NCBI RefSeq assembly: GCF_947331815.1
Contig: NZ_OX373462.1
Location: 310,001-374,000 of the forward strand
Length of the DNA stretch: 64,000 nucleotides
From: Cyanobacterium sp. uoEpiScrs1
Lineage (GTDB): Bacteria; Cyanobacteriota; Cyanobacteriia; Cyanobacteriales; Microcystaceae
Reading direction: 5' to 3'
The position numbers were made by a program, and so were the translations under genes. How positions within the stretch are numbered: the first letter of the stretch is position 1; each line of letters starts with the position of its first letter. This document shows, in pieces, positions 1-8,761 of this stretch. The notes under the pieces are model-generated. The model saw only the letters and a program-made list of their open reading frames with translations, ran no database searches and was not told the origin of the DNA.

Positions 1-764
1 AAAAATAGAACGTAATTACTCAACATTTTAGAACTAGCATTTATTATTTTAAGCCCAGTGACATTAAGATAAAATGTAATCTACACTATGTCACTATTCT
101 AAAGAATTCTCCTATTATTCCTTGATTAAGGGACAGAAAACATACTTGTTTAATTTAAAAAGAAGTAAGGTTATGAGAATTATAAGTGCTTCTCAGGGGA
201 GAGGAAGTCAAACCTTTAAATATTTTTAATATATTATTTAATTTAATATCTTATGATAAATATTTACCTAAATATAATTGAGTTTAAATTACTGTAATTT
301 ATATATTTTGAATATTTGTTTAAAATAGAGTGTGTTTAAATATCTAAGTTTAACATTTTTGCATTTATTTAATAAATTTTTATTTTGTGTTACAAGTCAC
401 TCGATTATTTAAGCTTTGTGCTGATCAAACAGTCATGCGCCAAGAGCTGTTTAAATTAATTTAAATTTTAAAAAGATTCTTTTGTTATACAAATTAGTTT
501 AAGTGAAGATAAATCAACTCAATTAAATTTAATTAAATTCAATTAAATTCAATAGGAATATATCAATAGTTAACTCATTAAGTTAATTTTATAGTTTTGT
601 ACTCAACTCAATATATTGTATCGAACTAATTAAACTCTATTTTCTGTATATTATGTTGACTATTGTTTGTAGATAATAAAGTAAAGTACACCCTTTTTAT
701 CTAAAGATGTATTTTGTAAAAAATCTTTAAATACTAATACTTATATTAAAATGCTAAGATTACG
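1..764. other. A+T-rich gene-free stretch
   Basis: No open frame with protein-like composition is visible on either strand. The only structure is three tandem copies of a decamer, aattaaatt followed by t or c, at about 521-550. The promoter for the following gene probably lies at the right end, but I see no convincing -35/-10 pair. Confidence 0.5.
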
Positions 765-1274
765 ATGAAATTATTAAGATACATTATGGTAACAAATCAA
801 GATCAACTATCCTGGTATGACGTATCAGAAGAAGTAAAAAATTTGTTAATTTTGGCCTCTAACAATTGGGAAAATACAATATTAGCGGAACAATATATAA
901 GTGAGGCATTAAACAAGGCGAAAAATAACCTTGATGTTTTAATAGGGGCTTATCGTTTCTTCTTTTATAAAAAGAAACCTGAAACTGCTCTTGATATCGC
1001 AAAGAAAATCTTAAAAATCATCCGAGAGACTGAAAAACTTCCGCTACAATGGGAGAAACTAAAGCCTATATTAGTCGGTCGTCAATCTGATTCATCCATC
1101 CGACTGTATCTAAACGCTTATGCAGCAGAAGGCTTTATTTTAGCAAAACTTGGGCGACTTGAAGAAGCTAAACTAATAACTCAAAGGGTAAAAGAGATTG
1201 ATAAAAATCGAGAATCTTGTGCCACGACAGTGTTTGAAGTTTTAACAAAATCCCCTGATGAAGACGACGATTAA
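765..1274 (+). CDS. TPR-like helical protein
   Basis: A predicted soluble, all-helical protein of 169 residues. The middle part (about 55-150) has alternating helices with the ALDIAKKIL and EGFILAKLGRLEEA patterns typical of tetratricopeptide-like pairs, so a protein-protein interaction role is likely. The C-terminus is very acidic (PDEDDD). Two starts are possible: the ATG at 765, or the in-frame ATG at 786 giving MVTNQDQ; neither has a clear ribosome-binding site. The next gene follows after 47 bases on the same strand and may be co-transcribed. I faintly associate similar proteins with cyanobacterial nitrogen-fixation neighbourhoods, but nothing else here confirms that. Confidence 0.7.
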   Translation: MKLLRYIMVTNQDQLSWYDVSEEVKNLLILASNNWENTILAEQYISEALNKAKNNLDVLIGAYRFFFYKKKPETALDIAKKILKIIRETEKLPLQWEKLKPILVGRQSDSSIRLYLNAYAAEGFILAKLGRLEEAKLITQRVKEIDKNRESCATTVFEVLTKSPDEDDD

Positions 1275-1321
1275 GTTAATTAAGTTTAACTCTGAATATT
1301 TACTTAAGGAGAACCATTGTT

Positions 1322-1573
1322 ATGATAGAGTCTCGTCGAGAGCAGTATTTTCAACTAATTCAAGATTTGGTAAGTTGTCCCAATGGACAAGAGCCGGACG
1401 TGTTAGATGCTAACAAAAGTTTAATTGATGCAGATTTTGTTCAAACCCTAGTAGAGGTTTCTACTGCACAAGCTCATCAGGGAAATCAAGATGGAGCAAA
1501 GTTCCTGATTTTTCTTGCTCGTCAGTTGTCTAAGCAATTAGGATTGTATCCCGAAATTGTGACTGAGAGTTAA
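1322..1573 (+). CDS. Small conserved cyanobacterial protein
   Basis: An 83-residue soluble helical protein. Its pattern (REQYFQLIQDLVSCPNG, then a VLDANKSLID segment, then a helix rich in small residues ending in LGLYPE) matches a short module found alone or at the N-terminus of larger TPR/CHAT proteins in cyanobacteria. Here only the module is present and the frame then closes, so it is either a stand-alone protein or a surviving N-terminal domain. A good ribosome-binding site (AAGGAG) lies about 10 bases before the ATG. It probably forms a two-gene unit with the upstream TPR-like gene. Function unknown. Confidence 0.7.
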   Translation: MIESRREQYFQLIQDLVSCPNGQEPDVLDANKSLIDADFVQTLVEVSTAQAHQGNQDGAKFLIFLARQLSKQLGLYPEIVTES

Positions 1574-1946
1574 ATATTTTTTAAAAAACTAGTTTACTGG
1601 CCAGGCAGTGAAGCTATTTTGCTGTCTCGGTTTGTTACTCTTGTTTGTCATGAAAGTAAATTTAGCCTATAATCCATTTTGAGCAGTTATTAGCCTTTAG
1701 CAAAGCTCAAAAGGGTGCAGATGAATATTGAATAAAAAATTTTTGCTAAGTTCATTGAACTAAGTTAATTAACAAAAAGTAAGGCTAATAAAGCTTAAAA
1801 TTTATGGCTGAATTCAATTTTTATACCTATAAAATATATTGATTATGATGGGATTTTAGCCGTTCAGTCCATATTATTACTAATAATAACTGGTATAGTT
1901 TTAAGCATTTATTCTGCATATAGATCATAAACTAATATCCTATTTA
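1574..1946. other. Intergenic region, convergent genes
   Basis: This lies between the 3' ends of the small helical protein (plus) and the radical SAM gene (minus). The first 150 bases are less A+T-rich than the rest and could be an eroded gene, but no frame stays coherent on either strand. No strong terminator is visible. Confidence 0.4.
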
Positions 1947-3521
1947 TTATTTTTTCTTTTTTTCAATAGGAGCAGTTAGAGCTTCTTCTAAATCAGCTTT
2001 TCCTAATCTTTTTTCTAGAATTTTTATAACTTCTTGTCCAAAATTGTTAGAGTTTTCTCGCCAGGCTTGTAGACAAACCTCTCCAAAAAATGATCCCAAC
2101 GGTTCAGGATTCCAAAGTAATTTTTTAGCTGTCCAAGGCATTAAACTCATAGGATTATACCCAGGTTTTAGAATATTTTTGTCCAAAGCATATTCTTCTA
2201 GGTGAGTATGAGGTTGTAACCCAATAAAGAAAATAGCCGGTTTTAGTTTATCAGCCCCAAAAATATTTTCTAGTTCCCGATGGTAAGCAATAGTTTGTCG
2301 TATTGTATCGAATGTTTCATCAATTACATTAAAAGAATAATTAACTGACACTATGTCGTTAAACCCGGCCATTTTAAGATCACGACAATTTTGCAGAACA
2401 CTTCGTAATTTATAACCCATTCGCATCTTGCGCACTAGTTCCTGTGAGCCACTAGTGATGCCAATTTCAAAATAATTCATCCCTGTTTTAGCCATCAAAT
2501 TACACAGATTTGGAGTTAAATTGTCTGCCCGAATATAAGCAGCCCAATGAATATCTGTCATCCCAGAATCGAGAATTTTCTGTAATAATTCTTCAGTGTT
2601 CTTAATGAATTTACGGGCAGGAATAAACTGAGCATCTGTAAACCAAAAATTACGAATTCCTCGATCATAAAGCTGGCGCATTTCCCTGATAATTTCATCA
2701 GCGGGGTTGATCCTAACTTGTTTTCCTTCTACTACTGTATAGACACAATAGCAACAGTTATGGGGACAACCTCGCTTAGTTTGTATTCCGATGTAAAAGT
2801 CATGTTCCTGAAAATAATAGTCAAATTCTGGCCAAATACTCTGGATATATTTGTAATTACAAGCAGTTTTTTCAATAGGTGTTGGGGGTTCGTGGATCAA
2901 TTTTTTGCGGATATCATTCTCCCCCACAACGTAACAACGCTCATCTAAAAAATCTTCCCCTCGCAATAGTTTTTGAAGCAAAGTTTCTCCCTCACCCACT
3001 GAAACAATAGTTCCCTTGGGAAGATCAGACTTCAACTGTTCATAAAACACACTTACTGCACCGCCTCCTACAACCAGGCGTGTCTCTGAATAATATTGTT
3101 TGGCTTGTTTAAAGCCACGCCTAATTAGCCCTATATTTCGCCATATTTCGCCGTAGTAAGCCATGGTCACCTTTAAACCACCTACTGCTCCTCTTAGACG
3201 TATTAAAGGGTTCTTAGCATAATAAAACTCAAAAGCATTTTGTAATGGATTGCCAGCTCTACCACCAACAGGCGCATAAATCTGGATGTCTCGCCAAGAA
3301 AACACAAGTAGAGTGGGTTTAAACTCATTAATACTTTTATCTAAAGTTTCTTTGAAGTCTAATGGTGGAACCGTTCCAAGATCAAGAATTCTTTGCTTAA
3401 TTTCAGGAAAAAGTTTATGAACGTGATCAGATAAATAGACAACTCCAATAGGAAAAATAGGATTACATGGGAGACGAACATATAGAATTCGCTGTTTCAT
3501 TGTTGAATTCGTCTTAAACAT
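1947..3521 (-). CDS. B12-binding radical SAM protein
   Basis: A 524-residue radical S-adenosylmethionine enzyme. The N-terminal part (about 10-200) resembles a cobalamin-binding Rossmann domain, with ETRLVVGGGAVSVF and VSVGEGETLL segments. The core (about 235-440) carries the iron-sulfur motif CX3CX2C in RGCPHNCCYC, followed by TIM-barrel-like segments (WFTDAQF, FEIGITSGSQELV, YSFNVIDET). The C-terminal region ends in a lysine run. Members of this class perform methylations or other radical chemistry; the substrate is not evident from sequence or neighbours. It may start at residue 8 (MKQRILYV) instead. It stands alone, with no operon partner. The length and intact cluster motif argue that it is functional. 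Confidence 0.85.
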   Translation of the reverse strand: MFKTNSTMKQRILYVRLPCNPIFPIGVVYLSDHVHKLFPEIKQRILDLGTVPPLDFKETLDKSINEFKPTLLVFSWRDIQIYAPVGGRAGNPLQNAFEFYYAKNPLIRLRGAVGGLKVTMAYYGEIWRNIGLIRRGFKQAKQYYSETRLVVGGGAVSVFYEQLKSDLPKGTIVSVGEGETLLQKLLRGEDFLDERCYVVGENDIRKKLIHEPPTPIEKTACNYKYIQSIWPEFDYYFQEHDFYIGIQTKRGCPHNCCYCVYTVVEGKQVRINPADEIIREMRQLYDRGIRNFWFTDAQFIPARKFIKNTEELLQKILDSGMTDIHWAAYIRADNLTPNLCNLMAKTGMNYFEIGITSGSQELVRKMRMGYKLRSVLQNCRDLKMAGFNDIVSVNYSFNVIDETFDTIRQTIAYHRELENIFGADKLKPAIFFIGLQPHTHLEEYALDKNILKPGYNPMSLMPWTAKKLLWNPEPLGSFFGEVCLQAWRENSNNFGQEVIKILEKRLGKADLEEALTAPIEKKKK

Positions 3522-3964
3522 TAATTTTGGCAGAGTTAGTTGCTCATAAATAGGGTATTACAAACAGTTAAGAACGAGCAATAATAAATAATCCCAGGAT
3601 AACTCCATTATCTAATAAATTATTTAAAGGTGATGATAAGTGTGTAACACATCTTCAACTTTAACGAGATTATGAGCAGATAGCAAGATAAGTTCTAATT
3701 TAAAGATAAGAAGTGTCAATTCAACTTAGCTAGTTCTCAATAAACATCTCTTCACACTGACAAAGATAAATAAATTAGATAAAAAATTCAAAAATATTTT
3801 CTGTTAATTTTGTCTAAGCTAGTATTACACCGCTTTTGTATTATATCATGATTTGAGGATAAAAATATTAAATATAGTATTAATTACAGCCAGTTGTAAT
3901 CGCTGAGTGTTATTTTATAAAACAAATAAAGAATTGGATTTATATTGTCTAAATTACTGTCACT
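3522..3964. other. Divergent intergenic region
   Basis: This separates the 5' ends of the radical SAM gene (minus) and the DUF1830 gene (plus), so it should hold both promoters. It is A+T-rich, with no recognisable gene remnant and no repeat. I could not pick a reliable promoter. Confidence 0.4.
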
Positions 3965-4273
3965 ATGGCTTGTATTTTCAATTCCCTTACAACTATTCAA
4001 AGGAGAATTATCCTTTATCGCTATATAAACACGACAAGTCAACTTTATAGGATTACAAATATTCCGAATTGGTATTTTGATAGAGTCGTCTTTTCCGGAC
4101 AAAAGCTGATGTTTGAAGTTTTGTCTCAAGCACGTTTAAGTATTAATCATGAGAATGATAAAATAATGGACAAGCAACATATTACTGTCTGCATTTCAAC
4201 TATTAATACAATGGCAATAAATAAAAATTACACGCAAAATAAAACTTCCTATTCAAGATTATTTTTACAATAA
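3965..4273 (+). CDS. DUF1830 protein with divergent tail
   Basis: Residues 1-60 match the small cyanobacterial DUF1830 family as I know it. The hallmark segments are INTTSQLYRITNIPNWYFDR and RVVFSGQKLMFEVL, which normally read VNTTSQI..RITNIPNWYFERVVFPGQRLLFE. Function in the family is unknown. The C-terminal 40 residues (from about KIMDKQHI) are lysine-, asparagine- and isoleucine-rich and do not match the usual family ending. This suggests a frameshift or loss of the original stop, with read-out into A+T-rich DNA. The gene is alone, with a large desert downstream. It may still make a folded domain, or it may be in early decay. Confidence 0.6.
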   Translation: MACIFNSLTTIQRRIILYRYINTTSQLYRITNIPNWYFDRVVFSGQKLMFEVLSQARLSINHENDKIMDKQHITVCISTINTMAINKNYTQNKTSYSRLFLQ

Positions 4274-4833
4274 AAAATCAGACACACAACTTAATAAGTT
4301 ATTAAAATAATATGTCATTAATTATCTGCAATAAATTGACTTTCCTTTTTTTTTATTTAAACAATTCTAATCCAAACTCGTCATTCTATTATCAATAAAC
4401 TATATTATTTTAAATATTTATTTTTTATAAACATTTAAAATAATATAGTTTCTCCATCTCTTCCTATTAAAACTAATGTAGTTTATTTTAACAACTAAGT
4501 ATTGACTTAAATTAAATTATTTACTTTTTATAAAAATTTTGGTAATTTGTCTAAGTTGATTTCTGATTTTTTATTGTACTAGTTAAAAAATTTTACTGTT
4601 AGTATTACGTGGCTGAATCAAAAATAACTTAATATTAACCCTAAACCTTGGAATCAATACAATTATGTTCTCTAGACTTACAGAAGTAAAATTAACAATA
4701 CAGAATGATAATTTACAATATTTACATCAACAAAGAAATATTAATAATTAATATTTCTTCTCTTGGATACAGATAAAACATGATTTATAAGATTAAATTG
4801 TTTATGCATGAAAATAAAAATTTTGGGTAGTAA

Positions 4834-4880
4834 TTATTTATTAATTGCTACTATTAAATATAGTAGCAATTAATAAATAA
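4834..4880. repeat. 21-bp perfect hairpin
   Basis: The arms at 4834-4854 and 4860-4880 are exact reverse complements around a five-base loop (TAAAT); one further pair (4833/4881) can be added. The stem core is GCTACTAT/ATAGTAGC flanked by A/T pairs. No T-run follows and no gene ends nearby, so it is not a typical terminator for a known gene. Confidence 0.8.
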
Positions 4881-5480
4881 TATTGTTGATTTAAAAAAAA
4901 TAATGAAGTAAATCCTAACCTTTAATAATAAAAATAATTATATCAATGAACTTTATAATAGCAAAATTACTAAATATAAAGATAATTTACATCCAAAATA
5001 TCTATTAGTAATTTAATCGCTTAAAGATAATAAAAATGTCTAAAATATTTAATTTTTATCGTACTACAAACAAATTGCAATAGTATCGAATAATTTATAG
5101 TTATAATTAATGCAACTATAAAATTCTGTTATTTCTATTAAAAAATAGCTTTTTATAAACTAATATCTTTTTATATAAAAATATTATTTTTAACTAATCC
5201 GACAATAATTTACCACAACTTTATATAGTAAATTATTGAGTAATAGGTGAGATATTTTACTGCAATTACTTACTATAAATTGACAATCAAATACTTATCC
5301 CCTCTATATTTTTACAAATGGGGAACAGGAAGTAATCTTTATAAAGACTCACAATTAACCATTCGACTATGACAATATACTAGTATCACTAATAATTATA
5401 AACTCTGAATAAATATATATTGTACTTCTGCTAAGTTATTCAGAAATATTACTATTATCTTTAATCTCCTTGCTGAGTAA

Positions 5481-5678
5481 CTTGGACTTGGTAGTCAAAA
5501 GTATACTACTCATCTTGTTTTTGGGAATAGATTGACCATATTAACTTTTGGGGATTTTTTAACGACGCTTATTTCGGACACTTCCACTCGGTTAAGCCTG
5601 GAATATTTTTCCTCTGCATTATTTTCTAGGCTGAATAATATTGAGTCTGAACTTAAGTCAATTCACAGCTTCTATTAG
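5481..5678 (+). pseudogene. Gene remnant, family unknown
   Basis: A protein-like frame runs from just after an in-frame TAA (5478-5480) to TAG at 5676-5678. It reads LGLGSQKYTTHLVF... and ends in SSALFSRLNNIESELKSIH. The codons immediately before the TAA (Leu-Ala-Glu) continue the same texture, so the TAA looks like an inactivating stop inside a once longer gene. No start codon or ribosome-binding site is visible. I do not recognise the family. It is less A+T-rich than the surrounding desert. Confidence 0.35.
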
Positions 5679-6092
5679 AATTAGAGTTAAGCAGTAATTC
5701 TCCTAACTGCTCAGTGGTAAATCGTTAAATTAAATATTTATTGAGTTACTCTATTAACTAGAAGAACATTAATAGGATCCGAGTTCAGAACGGAAATCAG
5801 TGAGAAATACCTGTTACTTTAAAATTATTTCAGTAAGTAGCTAGCCCTTCTTGCTTAACTTTTACCCATTGTACTAGTAGCTATTGTCATCAAGAATAGC
5901 TACTAGTATAGTAATTAATATCTATAAATCTTTTGATATTGTTAGTGATTTAACTCGAATATTATTTGAGTTAACCAGAATATTTTAGCCTAAAATACCT
6001 CCTCAATAATCTTTATCATAAAACCAATTTTTATCAGCCTTTTACAAATTATTTAACAATAAATTAATCAATAATTTAGAAAATTATTGCTT

Positions 6093-6467
6093 TTAGAGTT
6101 TGGTGCGTATTTTTTCTATTCGTTGACGGTTTACTCCTAAATCAAATTTTCCTAAACGAGACGCAGAACGAACATGAATTACATTTTCATTGGGGTCAAG
6201 ATAAAATTCTACATCATCAACATAACCCATTAACTTAGTCTTAAATTCGGCATAGAGATAATTTTCTGTTTCTTCGATAATACGTGTTCTTTCCATGTCT
6301 TTAATAACTTTTTTTAATTCAGCAATAGAAATTGGAGGGAAAGGAGCAATCCTAAATCGAGGAGTAGAACTTTGACTATTAACACAATTAGGGGTCCCAG
6401 GACAAGGAGACAATTTTCTAGCTTTTACACCCAGATTTATAGGACGCACTCCAGAAAAGTTAAACAT
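6093..6467 (-). CDS. DUF1499 family protein
   Basis: A 124-residue protein of the DUF1499 family. Typical features are the N-terminal LSPCPGTPNCVNSQS block (residues about 19-33), a central segment on conversion of an EETENYLYAEF strand pair, and the DVEFYLDP...IHVRSASRLGKFDLGVN ending. Function is unknown; homologues occur in bacteria, plastid-bearing eukaryotes and cyanobacteria. I chose the ATG at 6467, which has an AAAGG ribosome-binding site eight bases upstream, over the GTG at 6476. It is monocistronic, preceded by a desert on its 3' side and about 200 bases from ndhJ on its 5' side. Confidence 0.85.
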   Translation of the reverse strand: MFNFSGVRPINLGVKARKLSPCPGTPNCVNSQSSTPRFRIAPFPPISIAELKKVIKDMERTRIIEETENYLYAEFKTKLMGYVDDVEFYLDPNENVIHVRSASRLGKFDLGVNRQRIEKIRTKL

Positions 6468-6668
6468 AATAAACACCTTTTACGCTGATTGAACTAAGAC
6501 GTTATATATTGTTAATAGTAAAATCAATGTTTTCCATTTTTACTTTCTGTATTTACTTAATAAATGACATTAGCTTTTGTTTAAGAATTTACTATTCATA
6601 AGTTACCCTTCTGATTGTTAGATAAGCTGAACAATACAGAAGGGAGTAGGAAGTCTGTTAATGAAACT

Positions 6669-7202
6669 TTAATAAGCGTCTTGCAACTCGTAAAAGTCTG
6701 GGGAAACGTAATCCTTTCGTAATGGCCAACCAACCCAATCCTCAGGCATTAAAATCCGTTTTAGATCAGGATGTCCTTCATAGACGATGCCATACATGTC
6801 ATAACTTTCCCGTTCTTGCCAATCTGAGGCTTTCCAGATCCAGTAGACTGAAGGAATACGGGGATTATCTCTAGGTAAGAAAACTTTTATCCGAATCTCT
6901 TCGGGATGATCACTATCATCAGCTACTTTAATGAGATGATAGAAACTTACTAACTCTTTTCCTGCGCCTAAATCAAATGCCCCTTGACATTGAAGATAAT
7001 TAAACCCATAAGCATAGAGAGCAGTAGCTAAAGGAATCAAGAATTCTGATTCTACTCTGATTAATTCTACACCTAAATGATCGGGTTCAAGAGGCTCATG
7101 CTCGAAACCGTTTTTCCTTAACCAACTGGAGACTGGACCAGCCTCAACAATGGCTGCCTCTTCCACTTCGGGGATATTATCTGGCTTATCTTCTCCAACC
7201 AT
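6669..7202 (-). CDS. ndhJ: NAD(P)H-quinone oxidoreductase subunit J
   Basis: NdhJ (NuoC-type, 177 residues) is a peripheral-arm subunit of the cyanobacterial NDH-1 complex on the thylakoid membrane. It is identified by the conserved block [20 protein letters not shown] (about 127-146) and the [14 protein letters not shown] ending, plus the [18 protein letters not shown] stretch. Length is normal. It is the last gene of the ndhC-ndhK-ndhJ operon, only seven bases after the ndhK stop, with a good AAGGAG ribosome-binding site that overlaps the end of ndhK. No anomalies seen. Confidence 0.97.
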   Translation of the reverse strand: MVGEDKPDNIPEVEEAAIVEAGPVSSWLRKNGFEHEPLEPDHLGVELIRVESEFLIPLATALYAYGFNYLQCQGAFDLGAGKELVSFYHLIKVADDSDHPEEIRIKVFLPRDNPRIPSVYWIWKASDWQERESYDMYGIVYEGHPDLKRILMPEDWVGWPLRKDYVSPDFYELQDAY

Positions 7203-7209
7203 TTTTAAT

Positions 7210-7947
7210 TTACTCCTTTTTTTTCTGGGACGCTAAAGCGGGGGGAACAGGCATACCGATTGCATCAGTTAATTCTTTGGAGGGGGACTGACGAGTCTCT
7301 GTCTGTAAGTATTTACCCGTTAGAATTGGATCAACTGCTTTCATCTTGTGGGTTGTACTATAGTATCGGTGGGTTTGCTCCATTAGATTTGCACGTTCTT
7401 GGATGGTTTCGTTAGAGACCTTCTTACGAAGCTTAATGATTGCATCAAAAATAGCTTCTGGACGAGGAGGACAGCCCGGAATGTAGACATCTACAGGAAT
7501 CAACTTATCAACTCCTCTGACGGCTGTTGTAGAGTCGCTGCTGAACATCCCTCCTGTAATGGTACAAGCACCCATAGCAATTACGTATTTAGGATCAGGC
7601 ATTTCCTCATAGAGACGCACTAATGCTGGAGCCATTTTCATTGTGATAGTTCCAGCAGTGATAATTAAATCTGCTTGTCTAGGACTACAACGGGGAACTA
7701 GACCAAAACGGTCAAAATCAAATCTAGAGCCAATCAAAGCGGCAAACTCGATAAAACAGCAAGCTGTTCCGTACAATAGTGGCCAAAGACTGGATAAACG
7801 TGCCCAGTTATGAAGATCGTCTACGGTAGTGAGAATGACATTTTCTGAGAGGTCTTGAGTAACTTGACTACGAGCAATAGGGTTGAGAATTTTTTCTTTT
7901 TGTTGCTGCTCGATGGCAGCTAAATCAGTGGTAGTATTAGGACTCAT
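7210..7947 (-). CDS. ndhK: NAD(P)H-quinone oxidoreductase subunit K
   Basis: NdhK (NuoB-type, 245 residues) carries iron-sulfur cluster N2, the last redox centre before plastoquinone. The ligand motif is visible as [11 protein letters not shown] (adjacent cysteines), with further cysteines in [13 protein letters not shown] and [10 protein letters not shown]. The C-terminal extension ([18 protein letters not shown]) is the cyanobacterial type and resembles the Crocosphaera/Cyanothece version as I recall it. The serine usually found in 'VPRSSPRQAD' is a cysteine here ([10 protein letters not shown]), an oddity worth noting. Middle gene of ndhC-K-J. Confidence 0.97.
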   Translation of the reverse strand: MSPNTTTDLAAIEQQQKEKILNPIARSQVTQDLSENVILTTVDDLHNWARLSSLWPLLYGTACCFIEFAALIGSRFDFDRFGLVPRCSPRQADLIITAGTITMKMAPALVRLYEEMPDPKYVIAMGACTITGGMFSSDSTTAVRGVDKLIPVDVYIPGCPPRPEAIFDAIIKLRKKVSNETIQERANLMEQTHRYYSTTHKMKAVDPILTGKYLQTETRQSPSKELTDAIGMPVPPALASQKKKE

Positions 7948-7998
7948 GGTTTGATAATTATCAATGAACGATTAACAATTCCCAATCGATCGCTGGCG

Positions 7999-8361
7999 CT
8001 AGGACCATTCAAGTGCGCCTTTACGCCAGGCATAAACGAGGGCGATGACTAGGATTGAAATGAAAATCAGGGCTTCCAAAAAAGCTAATAGTCCCAATTG
8101 ATTAAATGCTACGGCCCAGGGGTACAAAAAAACGGTTTCTACGTCGAATACGACAAACACTAACGCAAACATGTAATAGCGAATGTTGAATTGAATCCAA
8201 GCACCGCCGACGGGTTCCATTCCCGACTCATAGGTGGTGACTCTTTCAGGTCCTCCCCCACTGGGACGTAAAAGTTTTGAGGCGGTGAGGGCGAGAACAG
8301 GAACTAAACTAGATGCTAGTAAAAATCCGAGGAAATATTCGTAGCCATTGAGGACAAACAC
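7999..8361 (-). CDS. ndhC: NAD(P)H-quinone oxidoreductase subunit 3
   Basis: NdhC (NuoA-type) is a three-helix membrane subunit of NDH-1. It has the invariant [20 protein letters not shown] loop and the [20 protein letters not shown] helix, and ends in [11 protein letters not shown]. The frame is open upstream to an ATG at 8394, but family proteins begin at the M/V-F-V-L-x-G-Y-E-Y sequence. I therefore place the start at the GTG at 8361, giving the standard 120 residues, with an AGGAG about 13 bases upstream. First gene of the ndhC-K-J operon, 51 bases before ndhK. Confidence 0.95.
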   Translation of the reverse strand: MFVLNGYEYFLGFLLASSLVPVLALTASKLLRPSGGGPERVTTYESGMEPVGGAWIQFNIRYYMFALVFVVFDVETVFLYPWAVAFNQLGLLAFLEALIFISILVIALVYAWRKGALEWS

Positions 8362-8761
8362 TGTTTTTTGGTAACTCCTCTTAATACAAAACAAAATCTG
8401 CTAAGGTTAACCAACTCTCATTATAAGGGCAATATTGCGATAGTTTTTCCAAAGTATGGTTAAAGAAAAAGTAAAAAGGTAAAGAGGTAAATTGGCAGCA
8501 ATACCTTTGGGCAACTAAGGAATTAGGGAGTTATACGGAGTCTCCCAACCTTATTGAGCAAATTTTCTGTAATTTCAATTGCAATTGAAATTACAGTTCA
8601 CTCTTATTGGCGTTATAGTCTCTGCATAACTTGATATTCTGTATATGTATATAGAAATTGGTTGGGATTCCAAAAATAGTTAAGCAGACAGTTAGCTAAG
8701 TTCATTAGAATTAATTTGCATAATTATTAATCCTCAGATTTAGTATATTGACATTTGAATC
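8362..8761. other. ndhC upstream region
   Basis: About 400 bases between the end of the MCE gene and ndhC. It should contain the ndhCKJ promoter and any MCE terminator. Apart from the 30-base perfect palindrome at 8567-8596 I see no gene or repeat. Confidence 0.5.
8567..8596. repeat. 30-bp perfect palindrome
   Basis: A fully symmetric 15+15 base palindrome with no loop, centred between 8581 and 8582, with half-site CTGTAATTTCAATTG. Lacking a loop and a T-run, it fits a protein-binding operator or cruciform better than a terminator. It lies about 205 bases upstream of the ndhC start and 166 bases past the MCE gene stop. Confidence 0.8.

Larger units (their letters stand above)
4274..6092. other. 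1.8-kb gene desert
   Basis: This is the longest stretch without an intact gene in the window. It is extremely A+T-rich. Two things stand out: a long perfect hairpin at 4834-4880 and a less A+T-rich block at about 5458-5880 containing a gene fragment (entered separately). The remainder shows no coding signal on either strand. Confidence 0.6.

Noticed and set aside
521..553. Three tandem decamers as a possible replication origin or iteron array
   Set aside because: Only three copies of an A/T-only unit, with no DnaA boxes or dnaA/dnaN nearby.
3884..4129. Minus-strand frame over the DUF1830 gene
   Set aside because: The plus-strand frame carries the recognisable DUF1830 signature; the antisense frame does not resemble any family.
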